Positions 50,236 to 59,253 are shown, counted from the stretch's first letter. The stretch is 64,000 bases of DNA from Pseudomonas saxonica (GCF_007858365.1 NZ_VFIO01000001.1:868001-932000), one strand, 5' to 3'. The notes: generated by a model from the sequence alone, not told the origin. Program-made: numbers and translations.

Positions 50236-51543
50236 TCATAGGTCGTGGTGCAGGTACTTGGGTTGCTTGGGCAAGCGGAAGCTGAACAGAAAAGCGATGG
50301 CCATCATGGCCGTCACATACCAGTAAAAGGTGTTTTCCATGCCCATCGACTTGAGCCCCAGCGCCACGTACTCAGCTGACCCGCCAAAAATGGCATTGGC
50401 TACGGCGTAAGCCAGACCGACACCCAGCGCCCGCACTTGAGGCGGGAACATTTCAGCCTTAACCAATCCGCTGATCGAGGTGTAAAAGCTGACAATCGCC
50501 AGCGCCAGGGTGATGAGCACAAACGCCAAAAACGGACTGGAGATGGTTTTCAATGTCATCAGGATCGGCACCGTGCACAGTGTGCCCAGCGCGCCAAACC
50601 ACAGCATCGACTGGCGGCGGCCAATCTTGTCCGCCAACATGCCGAACACCGGCTGCATGCACATATAAAGGAACAGAGCGCCGGTCATGATGTAGCTGGC
50701 GGTTTTGGCATGCATACCGGCCGTGTTCACCAGGTACTTCTGCATATACGTTGTAAAGGTGTAGAAAATCAGCGAACCACCTGCGGTGTAACCCAGCACG
50801 GTAATAAACGCGGCTTTATGGTCGCGGAACAAGGCCCTGATACTGCCAGCGTCCTTATCCTGTCGCGTTTCAGCACTGGTGGTTTCCTTCAGGGAGCGAC
50901 GCAGCATCAACGAGATCAGCGCCGCCAGGGCTCCGATCACGAACGGCACGCGCCAGCCCCAGGCACGCAACTCGTCTTCCGACAGAAATTGCTGAAGGAT
51001 CACTACCACCAATACGGCCAGCAGTTGCCCGCCGATCAGGGTGACGTACTGGAAGGACGCAAAAAAGCCACGCTGACCTTTGAGGGCCACTTCGCTCATA
51101 TAGGTCGCCGTGGTGCCGTACTCACCGCCCACCGACAGCCCCTGGAACAGCCTCGCTACCAGTAGCAACGCCGGCGCCCAGGCGCCGATTGAGGCATAGG
51201 TCGGCAAGAAGGCAATCACCAGTGAACCGGCGCACATCATCAGCACCGATATCATCATTGAGTTCTTGCGGCCGTGTTTGTCTGCCACCCGGCCGAAAAT
51301 CCAGCCGCCGATAGGACGCATCAAAAAGCCAGCTGCGAATACCCCGGCCGTGTTCAGCAATTGAACCGTCGGGTCATCGGATGGGAAGAAAGCAGGCGCA
51401 AAGTAGATCGCGCAAAAGGCATAAACGTAGAAGTCGAACCATTCGACGAGGTTGCCGGAAGAAGCACCGACAATCGCAAAAATCCTTTTTCTGCGTTCCT
51501 CTCCTGTGTAGTGAGTGGCTGTTGTCATGTTTTTTATACTCAT
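50236..51543 (-). CDS. pcaT: MFS (metabolite:H+ symporter) transporter PcaT
   Basis: A 435-residue 12-TM transporter of the MHS subfamily: [21 protein letters not shown] near the N-terminus (cited in part), [13 protein letters not shown], and [13 protein letters not shown]. In P. putida PcaT takes up dicarboxylic acids such as beta-ketoadipate. The start is 51543 or 51528 (five residues shorter); neither has a strong ribosome-binding site. It lies between pcaF and pcaB, as in P. putida. Confidence 0.9.
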   Translation of the reverse strand: MSIKNMTTATHYTGEERRKRIFAIVGASSGNLVEWFDFYVYAFCAIYFAPAFFPSDDPTVQLLNTAGVFAAGFLMRPIGGWIFGRVADKHGRKNSMMISVLMMCAGSLVIAFLPTYASIGAWAPALLLVARLFQGLSVGGEYGTTATYMSEVALKGQRGFFASFQYVTLIGGQLLAVLVVVILQQFLSEDELRAWGWRVPFVIGALAALISLMLRRSLKETTSAETRQDKDAGSIRALFRDHKAAFITVLGYTAGGSLIFYTFTTYMQKYLVNTAGMHAKTASYIMTGALFLYMCMQPVFGMLADKIGRRQSMLWFGALGTLCTVPILMTLKTISSPFLAFVLITLALAIVSFYTSISGLVKAEMFPPQVRALGVGLAYAVANAIFGGSAEYVALGLKSMGMENTFYWYVTAMMAIAFLFSFRLPKQPKYLHHDL

Positions 51544-51647
51544 CAGGGTTTAGTTGCTTACCGACATACCTTGCAACATGTAACGCCTTAATCACAATAA
51601 GCCGAACGATTGAATGAACAATCGCCCGGCTTTTTCACATCACGCTG

Positions 51648-52850
51648 TCAGACTCGTTCAATCGCCAATGCCAGACCTTGGCCGACGCCGACACACATGG
51701 TCGCCAGACCTTTTTTGCCGCCGGTTTTCTCCAGCTGATGCAATGCGGTCATCACAATACGCGCCCCGCTCATCCCCAATGGATGACCCAAGGCAATCGC
51801 CCCGCCATTGGGATTAACCTGCGGCGCATCGTCTGCCAGACCCAGCTCGCGCAACACTGCAAGCCCTTGGCTGGCAAAGGCTTCATTGAGTTCGATCACA
51901 TCAAAGTCACTGACGGCCACACCCAGGCGCTCAACCAGCTTGCGCACCGCAGGCACCGGGCCGATACCCATGACCCGAGGTGCGACGCCGGCACTGGCCA
52001 TGCCCAGCACACGCGCCCGAGCCGTCAGGCCGTGACGTTTAACCGCCTCGGCGGAAGCCAGAATCAAGGCTGCCGCGCCATCATTGACACCCGAAGCGTT
52101 GCCCGCGGTGACGGTTTTATCAGGGCCGTTGACCGGCTTGAGCTTGCTGAGTGTTGCCAGAGTCGTGTCGGCACGGGGGTGCTCATCGTGCTCAACCACG
52201 GTCTCGCCTTTTTTATGGGCGATGCGTACCGGCACGATTTCCTCCGCGAAGTAGCCTGCTGCCTGGGCTGCCGCAGTGCGCTGCTGGCTGCGCAAGGCAA
52301 ACGCATCCTGATCGGCGCGTGAGATACCGTAGTCGTCGGCCACGTTATCTGCCGTCTGTGGCATGGCATCCACACCGTATTGAGCTTTCATCAACGGGTT
52401 GATGAAGCGCCAGCCAATCGTGGTGTCTTCCAGCTTCATGTTGCGCGAAAACGCTGCATCCGCCTTGCCCATGACGAAGGGTGCGCGAGACATTGACTCG
52501 ACACCGCCAGCAATCGCCAGCTCCATCTCGCCGCTGGCAATGGCCCGGAAAGCCGTGCCAATGGCATCCATGCCTGAAGCGCACAAGCGGTTGAGGGTCA
52601 CCCCAGGAATTGTCTCCGGCAGACCGGCCAGCAAGGCGGCCATGCGCGCCACATTGCGATTGTCTTCACCGGCCTGATTGGCACAACCGAAGAACACCTC
52701 GTCGACTTCAGCCCACTGCACGCTAGGGTTGCGCTCCATCAGCGCCTTGATCGGTATGGCGGCCAGATCATCAGCACGCACCGTTGCCAAACCACCGCCA
52801 AAACGCCCAATAGGGGTGCGAATTGCGTCGCAAATAAAGACCTCGCGCAT
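51648..52850 (-). CDS. pcaF: 3-oxoadipyl-CoA thiolase
   Basis: A 400-residue thiolase. The acylated Cys is in [13 protein letters not shown] near residue 90; the other catalytic residues are in [16 protein letters not shown] and [16 protein letters not shown]. It splits 3-oxoadipyl-CoA to succinyl-CoA and acetyl-CoA, the last step of the pathway. Its ATG shares an A with the pcaJ stop (TGATG); a GTG one codon earlier is the alternative start. Confidence 0.97.
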   Translation of the reverse strand: MREVFICDAIRTPIGRFGGGLATVRADDLAAIPIKALMERNPSVQWAEVDEVFFGCANQAGEDNRNVARMAALLAGLPETIPGVTLNRLCASGMDAIGTAFRAIASGEMELAIAGGVESMSRAPFVMGKADAAFSRNMKLEDTTIGWRFINPLMKAQYGVDAMPQTADNVADDYGISRADQDAFALRSQQRTAAAQAAGYFAEEIVPVRIAHKKGETVVEHDEHPRADTTLATLSKLKPVNGPDKTVTAGNASGVNDGAAALILASAEAVKRHGLTARARVLGMASAGVAPRVMGIGPVPAVRKLVERLGVAVSDFDVIELNEAFASQGLAVLRELGLADDAPQVNPNGGAIALGHPLGMSGARIVMTALHQLEKTGGKKGLATMCVGVGQGLALAIERV

Positions 52851-53629
52851 CACGCTTCTCCTGGCGTTTGGCCGTGGGCCAGGGCAGTACGTGCTTCCAG
52901 ATCACGCAGGGCTTTAAGCTCCACTTCGGTAGGCACAGGGGTCTGCTCAACGTTATCGGCAAAGCGAATAGCCCAACCCGTCGCGCCAATTACCTGCTCG
53001 CGGGTCACGCCTGGGTGCAGGGCAGTCACTACAAATTCGTGGGTTTGGGCTTCCGGCTCCATGATGCACAGGTCAGTAATGATGCCCACTGGCCCAGCGC
53101 CCGGCAGGCCCAGACGCTTGCGTGAATCACCGCCCTCGCCATGCCCCACAGAAGTAATGAAGTCCAGACGCTCAACAAACGAGCGCGCCGACTGCTTGAG
53201 GATAATCAGCACGCTTTTCGCTGAGCCGGCGATCTCCGGCGCTCCACCGGCCCCCGGCAGGCGAACTTTTGGCTGGTGATAATCACCTACTACGGTGGTG
53301 TTGATATTGCCAAAGCGGTCGACTTGAGCCGCGCCCAAAAAGCCTACGTCAACGCGGCCGCCTTGCAGCCAATAGCGAAAAATCTCACTGGTGGAGACAA
53401 CAGTGTCTGCCGTTTCAGCCAGCTCCCCATCGCCAATCGACAGCGGCAGCACGTTCGGTTTGGCGCCAATCGGGCCAGATTCATAAATCAGCACCACGTC
53501 AGGCGACGAGGTCAGACGCGCCAGATTAGCGGCTTTGGAAGGTAGACCGATGCCGACAAAGCAGACCGAGCCGTTTTTCAGGCGACGAGCAGCAGCAACG
53601 GTCATCATTTCATTGGTGGAGTACGTCAT
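52850..53629 (-). CDS. pcaJ: 3-oxoadipate CoA-transferase, beta subunit
   Basis: A 259-residue CoA-transferase subunit B with the catalytic Glu in [15 protein letters not shown] near residue 50 and [15 protein letters not shown] in the middle. With PcaI it activates beta-ketoadipate using succinyl-CoA. It overlaps pcaI by one base (TAATG) and pcaF by one base (TGATG), giving tight translational coupling. Confidence 0.95.
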   Translation of the reverse strand: MTYSTNEMMTVAAARRLKNGSVCFVGIGLPSKAANLARLTSSPDVVLIYESGPIGAKPNVLPLSIGDGELAETADTVVSTSEIFRYWLQGGRVDVGFLGAAQVDRFGNINTTVVGDYHQPKVRLPGAGGAPEIAGSAKSVLIILKQSARSFVERLDFITSVGHGEGGDSRKRLGLPGAGPVGIITDLCIMEPEAQTHEFVVTALHPGVTREQVIGATGWAIRFADNVEQTPVPTEVELKALRDLEARTALAHGQTPGEA

Positions 53630-54486
53630 TATTTTGCCTCCGAAGCGCGCGCCAATTTGGCTTGGAATTCGCTGAAATTGGCAGTGCCACGAATGAACTC
53701 GTTAATCCACGCGGTAAACGTCTCGCGGTCACGGGCAATTGGGTCCCACGCCTGATAAAAGCGGTTATCACGCTCGGTGTAGCCGTGGGCATAGGACGGA
53801 TGGGCGCCGCCAGGCACATGGCACACTGCGCTCAAGGCCCAGGTCGGCAACACGCAGGCGTTCATGGGCGCTTGCAGATCGTCGACGATTTCTTCAACGG
53901 TCACGATGCAGCGTTTGGCAGCCAGTGCGGCTTCTTTCTGAACGCCCAAAATCCCCCACAACAGCACATTGCCTTTGCGGTCAGCCTTTTGTGCATGAAT
54001 GACCGTAACGTCCGGGCGCACCGACGGCACCGCTGCCAGCACTTCGCCTGTGAACGGGCAAGTGACGGTTTTGATCAGCGGGTTAACTTTGGGCAGGTCT
54101 GAACCGGCATAGGCTCGCAGCACGGCGAATGGTAAGCCCGAAGCCCCTGCCACGTAGGCATTGGCCAGATCGGCGTGGCTGTGTTCTTCAATTTCCAATG
54201 GCTGCGGCCACTGTTTTTCGACGGCATCGCGCAAACGGTGCAATGAACCCACGCCAGGATTGCCCCCCCATGAAAAAATCAATTTGCGCGCACACCCGGC
54301 ACCGATCAACTGGTCGTAAATCAGGTCAGGCGTCATGCGTACCAGAGTAAGGTCTTTCTTGCCCTGACGAATGATTTCATGACCTGCAGCAGTCGGAATC
54401 AAATGGGTAAAACCTTCGAGGGCAACGGTATCGCCATCGCCCACAAATTGTTTCACGGCGTCGTGCAGTGAAATGATGTCTGCCAT
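53629..54486 (-). CDS. pcaI: 3-oxoadipate CoA-transferase, alpha subunit
   Basis: A 285-residue CoA-transferase subunit A: DGDTVALEGFTHLIPTAAGHE near residue 18 (cited in part) and FSWGGNPGVGSLHR. It is the first gene of the pcaIJF run. The start at 54486 has GGGAG 9 bases ahead; an upstream start adds ten residues. PcaR-type operator and promoter sequences lie 117-143 bp upstream. Confidence 0.95.
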   Translation of the reverse strand: MADIISLHDAVKQFVGDGDTVALEGFTHLIPTAAGHEIIRQGKKDLTLVRMTPDLIYDQLIGAGCARKLIFSWGGNPGVGSLHRLRDAVEKQWPQPLEIEEHSHADLANAYVAGASGLPFAVLRAYAGSDLPKVNPLIKTVTCPFTGEVLAAVPSVRPDVTVIHAQKADRKGNVLLWGILGVQKEAALAAKRCIVTVEEIVDDLQAPMNACVLPTWALSAVCHVPGGAHPSYAHGYTERDNRFYQAWDPIARDRETFTAWINEFIRGTANFSEFQAKLARASEAK

Positions 54487-54602
54487 GAGGGGTAGCTCCC
54501 GTTTCTTGTTGGCCACTTGCAGTAGAGAAAGGCGCGCCGAGGCGACACCGTATGCTCAGCAGGTTAAGCCGCCGTCACGGGCCAAAACAATCCGATAATC
54601 GA

Positions 54603-54629
54603 CTATGTGTTCGTTTATCGAACACATAG
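54603..54629. promoter_or_regulatory. Palindromic operator ahead of pcaI (likely PcaR)
   Basis: A perfect 11-bp inverted repeat CTATGTGTTCG/CGAACACATAG with a 5-bp centre (TTTAT) contains the TTCG-TTTATCGAAC core similar to the PcaR box GTTCGATAATCGCAC. A half-site CCGATAATCGAC sits just beside it. PcaR binding is inferred. Confidence 0.7.
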
Positions 54630-54651
54630 TTAGTGTGCTGGCTAATGGAAT

Positions 54652-54663
54652 GGGGGGGGGGGG
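54652..54663. repeat. G12 homopolymer tract between pcaR and pcaI
   Basis: A run of 12 G lies between the pcaI operator and the pcaR stop codon. Such tracts vary in length by slippage; they are also prone to sequencing error. Confidence 0.8.
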
Positions 54664-54683
54664 AGGAATGTGTTCGCTGCACC

Positions 54684-55526
54684 TTAGGTGAACAGCTGGG
54701 CACTCAATTCACGGCTAGAGCTGAGCATGATGGGCAGAAAGCGCTGCTCCAGCTCCGTACGTGTTACCCGTCCGGCATGGGTGCTGACGTTCAACGCGGC
54801 CAAAACCTGCCCCGAAGCGTCGTAGACCGGCACGGCAATAGAACGCAGCCCCTGCTCCAGCTCTTGATCGACAATGCACCAGCCCTGCTCTCGCACTTGC
54901 TGCAAGCATTCAAGCAGCGCCTGGGGCGTGTGAACGGTGCGACTGGTTTTAGCCTGAAATTCACCATTGGCCAAATATTCATGCAGCGTTACATCGTCCA
55001 GCGCGGCCAGCAATATTCGGCCCATGGAGGTGCAATAGGCCGGTAGGCGCCCGCCCACTGAAAGGTCCACTGAGATCAAACGTTGCGTAGTCGCCGAACG
55101 GGCGATGTACAAGATGTCGTCACCCTCAAGGGTCGCCATGTTGCACGCCTCGTGCAACTGCTCGCTCATGCGGTCCAGATAGGGCTGGGCTGAAACCGCC
55201 AGCGGTGTTGATGACAAGTAGGCATGACCTAGCGTCAACACTTTGGGCAACAAGGAATAGGTACGACCGTCCGTTGTGGCATAACCCAACTTGATCAGCG
55301 TGTATAAGCATCGACGTACCGCAGCTCGCGGAATCTCGGTACGGTGGCTGATTTGCGCAATCGTCAAATGCCGTTTGCGCTCTTGAAAGGCTTGCACCAC
55401 AGCCAGGCCACGTGCCAACGACGCCATAAAATCAGGGTCACCGGTGAACGCCTGGATTCGCTTTGCAGGAGACGCCACGATAGGCGGAGCGATAGAGGAA
55501 GTGGACGTGCGCATTTGATCATTCAT
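54684..55526 (-). CDS. pcaR: IclR-family regulator PcaR
   Basis: A 280-residue IclR regulator with a winged HTH (RHLTIAQISHRTEIPRAAVR) and an effector domain (CNMATLEGDDILYIARS, ISVDLSVGGRLPAYCTSMGR). In P. putida PcaR with beta-ketoadipate activates the pca genes. It lies at the head of the pca run, on the same strand, with palindromic operators both ahead of itself and ahead of pcaI. Confidence 0.93.
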   Translation of the reverse strand: MNDQMRTSTSSIAPPIVASPAKRIQAFTGDPDFMASLARGLAVVQAFQERKRHLTIAQISHRTEIPRAAVRRCLYTLIKLGYATTDGRTYSLLPKVLTLGHAYLSSTPLAVSAQPYLDRMSEQLHEACNMATLEGDDILYIARSATTQRLISVDLSVGGRLPAYCTSMGRILLAALDDVTLHEYLANGEFQAKTSRTVHTPQALLECLQQVREQGWCIVDQELEQGLRSIAVPVYDASGQVLAALNVSTHAGRVTRTELEQRFLPIMLSSSRELSAQLFT

Positions 55527-55605
55527 TCCTAACCCCTGCGTTGACTATTGGTTGCAATGACAGGCTTGCTTGAGCCAAAAACCTGTAGGGCGCACGCTAA
55601 GTTGG

Positions 55606-55635
55606 GCGATTATCGAACCTTCGTCCGATAATCGC
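55606..55635. promoter_or_regulatory. PcaR-type operator ahead of pcaR
   Basis: A perfect inverted repeat GCGATTATCG/CGATAATCGC with a 10-bp centre (AACCTTCGTC) contains the CGATAATCGC core of known PcaR boxes. It lies about 80 bp ahead of pcaR and suggests autoregulation. Confidence 0.75.
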
Positions 55636-56182
55636 AATCTGCTTTCCTGCCGCCATCTGTATGTCGCTCCCTCCGGGTATTGAACACTTACATACAGACG
55701 AGAAGCTCAGTCGAAACTCTCTTTTATTAAGCGCGCGTTTTAAATCCGTTCAGGGAAGACACTAATATCCGCGTATACTTCACTGGCTCGCCCATTATTA
55801 ACCGGATGGCGAAGCGCTTAGTTAATCGTGCCGCTTCTGTTACACGTCGATCATCTGGAAGTTGACGTAAACGAAGTTATTCAGCGATAGTAGCGCCATC
55901 CCTTGAGCCTTTATGGCCAGCAGCATCATGAGTGCAAGAGCTCAGGCACACTGATACGGATTGGATCCAATCTACTCCCGAGCTTCTTGCCCACGCGGGT
56001 GGAACATTAAAGTGTCCCCTGCGCACGGTGCCACTGTTAATTGATACCGTAGGAATGGACACGATGTTTGCCGCTAAAGTTGCTGGCAGGTAGTTTCTAA
56101 AGACGAGTTTAATTAACTCATCTTCCCGGCTCTAATACACGATGGTCTAATCCATTTAACCACTACTCAATTAGGTAACACT
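55636..56182. other. 547-bp stretch without recognised gene
   Basis: It should contain the promoter of the small gene at 56183. A CTGTATG/CATACAG pair spans 55657-55698. No convincing coding sequence, terminator or known RNA was recognised; a 61-codon reading on the minus strand (55877-56062) has no family resemblance. Confidence 0.5.
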
Positions 56183-56386
56183 GTGACGACGAAAGACGAA
56201 CTGCGCGCAGAACTTGAGCGTCAGGAACAACGTTACAAGGAAGTCTACGGCGGCGAAATAACGACCTACGCCGCGCAACCTGAGCCCGAGCGCAAACCCT
56301 GGAAAAAACGCGCCAGCCTGCTCGATCAGGCTTTCAGCCAGGAAATCCAAAAAATTGAAAAAGAGCTCAAATCCGAGGAATCGTGA
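56183..56386 (+). CDS. Small conserved hypothetical protein
   Basis: A 67-residue hydrophilic, charged protein starting at a GTG with TTAGGT ahead. It is rich in Glu, Lys and Arg and is predicted mostly helical ([19 protein letters not shown] and the C-terminal [15 protein letters not shown]); it contains the block [20 protein letters not shown] recall similar small genes in other pseudomonads but no function is known. Confidence 0.65.
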   Translation: MTTKDELRAELERQEQRYKEVYGGEITTYAAQPEPERKPWKKRASLLDQAFSQEIQKIEKELKSEES

Positions 56387-56432
56387 GCCTCGGATTGAGC
56401 TCCCCGAGCCTTGCTCAATGCCCTGCGTTTAT

Positions 56433-56555
56433 GATCACGAATGTGTCCGTTTGCTGCGTTGAAGCTGGAACCTACCCCAGCCGAACGTCTGATATGAGAT
56501 ATTTCATACAGCAGAATCAGACTCAACCAGAAGCGTTAGCCACTCATTCGTGATC
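56433..56555. repeat. 123-bp interval bounded by an 11-bp inverted repeat
   Basis: GATCACGAATG (56433-56443) and CATTCGTGATC (56545-56555) are perfect inverted copies. The outer flanks are TTAT-like on both sides. It may be a small non-autonomous element or an RNA stem; it lies in the 339-bp gap before pitA, which otherwise shows no gene. Confidence 0.4.
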
Positions 56556-56725
56556 GCTTATAGCCTTTGTTTTCAGGGGCTTGTAGCGCTTTTTCTGTTT
56601 TCAAAACCCGCTGTGTCTTACAAGATTTTTCATTTATAGATGTTACCAACCAGCAGCTAGTGCATTGATTCACGGGGTTTTCTGGCATAATTCCGCCCCC
56701 TTTATGTCCGTGTCAGAAAACCTTC

Positions 56726-58198
56726 ATGATCGATTTACTAAGCGCATTGGATGCCTGGGTTCTTGTCAGCCTCTTCTTCGCCCTAGCCTTTGTTCTCGCG
56801 TTTGAGTTCATTAATGGCTTTCATGACACCGCGAATGCGGTAGCGACCGTCATCTACACCAAAGCCATGCCGCCTCATCTGGCGGTGTTCTTCTCCGGTG
56901 TGTTCAACTTTCTCGGCGTTCTGCTGGGCGGTGTGGGCGTGGCTTATGCCATCGTCCACCTGCTGCCCGTTGAGCTTCTGGTGAATGTGAATACCGGACA
57001 CGGCCTGGCTATGGTGTTCTCGCTGCTCGCTGCTGCCATTACCTGGAACCTGGGCACCTGGTATTTCGGGATTCCAGCGTCGAGCTCCCACACCTTGATC
57101 GGTTCGATCCTCGGTGTAGGCCTGGCCAATGCCTTGATCACGGGTATTCCTGTGAGTGAAGGCGTGAACTGGCAGAAGGCGATCGACATTGGCGCCTCGC
57201 TGGTCTTCTCGCCACTCGCCGGTTTTCTGATTGCAGCTCTGCTGTTGATCGGCCTGAAGTGGTGGCGCCCTAATTCCAAGATGCACAAGACCCCGGAACA
57301 GCGCCGCAAGATGGATGACAAAAAGCATCCACCTTTCTGGAACCGTCTGGTGCTGGTGATCAGCGCCATGACCGTAAGCTTTGTTCACGGCTCCAACGAT
57401 GGTCAGAAAGGCATTGGCCTGATCATGCTGGTATTGATTGGTATCGTCCCGAGTGTCTTTGTGTTGGACCTCAACAGTACGACCTATCAAATTGAGCGAA
57501 CTCGCGATGCCACCTTGCATCTGAGCCAGTTCTACCAGCGCAACAACGCCACCCTGAGTGAATTCCTGGCACTGGGCAAAAGTGCTAAAGGCGACTTGCC
57601 AGAGCAGTTCAGCTGCAACCCGCAGCAAACCGAGCCGACCATTGCGGCGTTGCTGGGTTCATTGAAAGGCGTGGCTGACTATCACTCGATCCCGGCTGAA
57701 AAGCGCATCGAAATTCGTCGCTACCTGCTGTGCCTGGACGACACCGCCAAGAAAGTCAGCAAATTGCCAGTGCTTGATAACCGCGAGAAAGCGGACCTCG
57801 AAAAACTACGCAAAGACCTGACGGCCACCACGGAATACGCCCCGTTCTGGGTGATTCTGGCGGTTGCGCTGGCATTGGGCCTGGGCACCATGGTCGGCTG
57901 GAGACGTGTGGTTAAAACCATCGGTGAGAAAATCGGCAAGCAGGGCATGACCTATGCCCAAGGCATGTCGGCGCAAATCACTACCACCCTTGCCATTGGC
58001 CTGGCTAACGTCTACTCGCTGCCAGTATCGACGACGCACATTTTGTCGTCGGGTGTAGCGGGTACGATGGTCGCGAATAAAAGCGGCCTGCAAGGCGGTA
58101 CGATCAAGACCATCCTGATGGCGTGGGTACTGACGTTGCCCGCTACCATTGCACTGTCTGCAGCGCTGTTCTGGCTGGCTTCCAAAGCACTCGCCTGA
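56726..58198 (+). CDS. pitA: Inorganic phosphate transporter PitA
   Basis: A 490-residue PiT-family transporter with repeated signature segments GFHDTANAVATVIYTKAMP (residues ~31-49) and VSFVHGSNDGQKGIGLIM in the middle, plus GIPASSSHTLIGSILG and SLPVSTTHILSSGVAG. About ten membrane segments flank a central soluble loop. It imports phosphate with metal ions and protons at low affinity. The gene is monocistronic with its own terminator. Confidence 0.95.
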   Translation: MIDLLSALDAWVLVSLFFALAFVLAFEFINGFHDTANAVATVIYTKAMPPHLAVFFSGVFNFLGVLLGGVGVAYAIVHLLPVELLVNVNTGHGLAMVFSLLAAAITWNLGTWYFGIPASSSHTLIGSILGVGLANALITGIPVSEGVNWQKAIDIGASLVFSPLAGFLIAALLLIGLKWWRPNSKMHKTPEQRRKMDDKKHPPFWNRLVLVISAMTVSFVHGSNDGQKGIGLIMLVLIGIVPSVFVLDLNSTTYQIERTRDATLHLSQFYQRNNATLSEFLALGKSAKGDLPEQFSCNPQQTEPTIAALLGSLKGVADYHSIPAEKRIEIRRYLLCLDDTAKKVSKLPVLDNREKADLEKLRKDLTATTEYAPFWVILAVALALGLGTMVGWRRVVKTIGEKIGKQGMTYAQGMSAQITTTLAIGLANVYSLPVSTTHILSSGVAGTMVANKSGLQGGTIKTILMAWVLTLPATIALSAALFWLASKALA

Positions 58199-58218
58199 TA
58201 ACCGCCTGGCAACATGAG

Positions 58219-58250
58219 AAGGCACGCCCCTCAGGGTCGTGCCTTTTTTT
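58219..58250 (+). terminator. Rho-independent terminator of pitA
   Basis: The stem AAGGCACG/CGTGCCTT with a 9-10-base loop is followed by a T7 run, 21 bp past the stop codon. Confidence 0.92.
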
Positions 58251-58262
58251 ATGCCAAAGAAT

Positions 58263-58345
58263 CCTCAACCTAGCCCTCTCCCAGAGGGAGAGGAGACTAA
58301 AGGCAACAGCAAATCTGCGCACAACCACAATTGAGCTCCCTCCCC
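58263..58345. repeat. Single-copy relative of the 64-bp array element
   Basis: Read on the minus strand this matches one unit of the 19.1-kb array: GGGAGCTCAATTGTGGTTGT, then AAATCTG or ATTTGCTG, TTAGTC, CCTCTCCCTCTGGGAGAGGG and a CTAGGTTGAGG cap. It is a solitary, diverged, unamplified copy, lying between convergent pitA and the CcoM-like gene. Confidence 0.8.
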
Positions 58346-58377
58346 TGCATGGTGATCATGGGTAGTTTTCTTCGGGC

Positions 58378-58402
58378 AAAAAAATAGGCGACCGAAGTCG
58401 CC
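58378..58402 (-). terminator. Terminator of the CcoM-like gene
   Basis: On the minus strand, GGCGAC-TTCG-GTCGCC is followed by TATTTTTTT, a stable UUCG-tetraloop terminator 40 bp past the stop codon. Confidence 0.9.
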
Positions 58403-58441
58403 CAAAATGCCTTGCGTGCTCATACCCCAAAAAAACTCGCG

Positions 58442-58552
58442 CTACTTGCGCTTGCGAGAGTCCTTCCAGATAAAAATGCCCAGACCCGCAAAAAACACCA
58501 TCATGAGTCCCACCGTAAGTACCCCGGCGATAACAACGTTATCGAGAAACAT
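58442..58552 (-). CDS. 36-residue single-pass membrane protein, CcoM-like
   Basis: The 36-residue product starts MFLDNVVIAGVLTVGL, has one membrane helix (about residues 6-29), and ends in IFIWKDSRKRK, with a positive tail. AGGAGG lies 5 bases ahead of the ATG. Length and layout match CcoM, the small subunit described in the cbb3-type cytochrome c oxidase of P. stutzeri. The gene is preceded by an Anr-box promoter and followed by its own terminator, so it is a genuine short transcription unit. The CcoM identity is by resemblance and by the oxygen-responsive promoter. Confidence 0.72.
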   Translation of the reverse strand: MFLDNVVIAGVLTVGLMMVFFAGLGIFIWKDSRKRK

Positions 58553-58588
58553 GACGGCCTCCTGCGTGTCTGTCTGTGTGTTGAAGCT

Positions 58589-58630
58589 AGATTAACCACA
58601 CACGCAGGTGCAGACCTTGACCGGGATCAA
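58589..58630 (-). promoter_or_regulatory. Anr/Fnr box and -10 of the CcoM-like gene
   Basis: On the minus strand TTGATCCCGGTCAA (58617-58630) fits the Anr consensus TTGATNNNNGTCAA exactly. A -10 TAATCT (58589-58594) sits at the spacing that would centre the box near -41.5, the class II activator position. Induction at low oxygen is inferred. Confidence 0.8.
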
Positions 58631-58695
58631 TAATGATCCACGATCAGAGTCACTTAAACGGGAGGGTTGACACAGATCATCTAAATCGCCGGACT

Positions 58696-58857
58696 TCAGC
58701 GCTTTTTGGATTTTTTCTTGGGCTTTTTCTTGACGGCTGACAAAGGCATCGCCTGCTCGAAAGCCAAGCGTACTTCGTTCAACTTCTTTTCTTTGAGGTC
58801 ATGCACTCGCTTGGCGCGCTCGGCACCCAAGTCGACCAGCGTGTTGTCTTGGCTCAT
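58696..58857 (-). CDS. Small basic hypothetical protein
   Basis: A 53-residue product starting MSQDNTLVDLGAERAKRVHD, ending in a very Lys-rich tail (KKKPKKKSKKR). It resembles small DNA/RNA-associated basic proteins in composition only; no family is recognised. The ribosome-binding site is weak. It lies upstream of the CcoM-like gene on the same strand, 143 bp away, and downstream of another small minus-strand gene. Confidence 0.6.
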   Translation of the reverse strand: MSQDNTLVDLGAERAKRVHDLKEKKLNEVRLAFEQAMPLSAVKKKPKKKSKKR

Positions 58858-58935
58858 GGCGCTATAAGGTCACTGTCTGTGTGTGTGATGGGCCAATAAT
58901 GCGACGGCCTCATCCCCATGACCAGTAAAAACAGC

Positions 58936-59253
58936 TCAGACTTTGATATCCACCCACACGCCCTGACGCTGCAACCCATCTACAGCAGGCAAATCAACCA
59001 CATCGCTTTCTTCGCCCGACTCATCGTGCGGCAACGAGGCCTCAGCTTCACCGCGGCGCTTGTCGTGTTGACGCTGCTGTTCTTCACGCAGCAACAACGC
59101 GGCCCGCTCACGGTCGCCCTCACTCAGGTTGATCGTGCTGTCTGCCGACGAAGGCTGGGCAGGCACTACGGGTGGAATGTCCGGCCGCTGGCGCACCGGA
59201 TCCTGTTGCGACGTCACGGGTACAACGCTCAAAGGCAAGATCGGTGGCAGCAT
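58936..59253 (-). CDS. Hypothetical protein, divergent from rapA
   Basis: A 105-residue Pro-rich, highly charged protein: an N-terminal [13 protein letters not shown] stretch, a central [18 protein letters not shown] region likely helical, and an acidic C-terminus. AAGGAG lies 9 bases ahead of the ATG, which makes it more credible than the overlapping plus-strand reading. No domain is recognised and it is probably largely disordered. It is 129 bp from the divergent rapA start. Confidence 0.65.
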   Translation of the reverse strand: MLPPILPLSVVPVTSQQDPVRQRPDIPPVVPAQPSSADSTINLSEGDRERAALLLREEQQRQHDKRRGEAEASLPHDESGEESDVVDLPAVDGLQRQGVWVDIKV

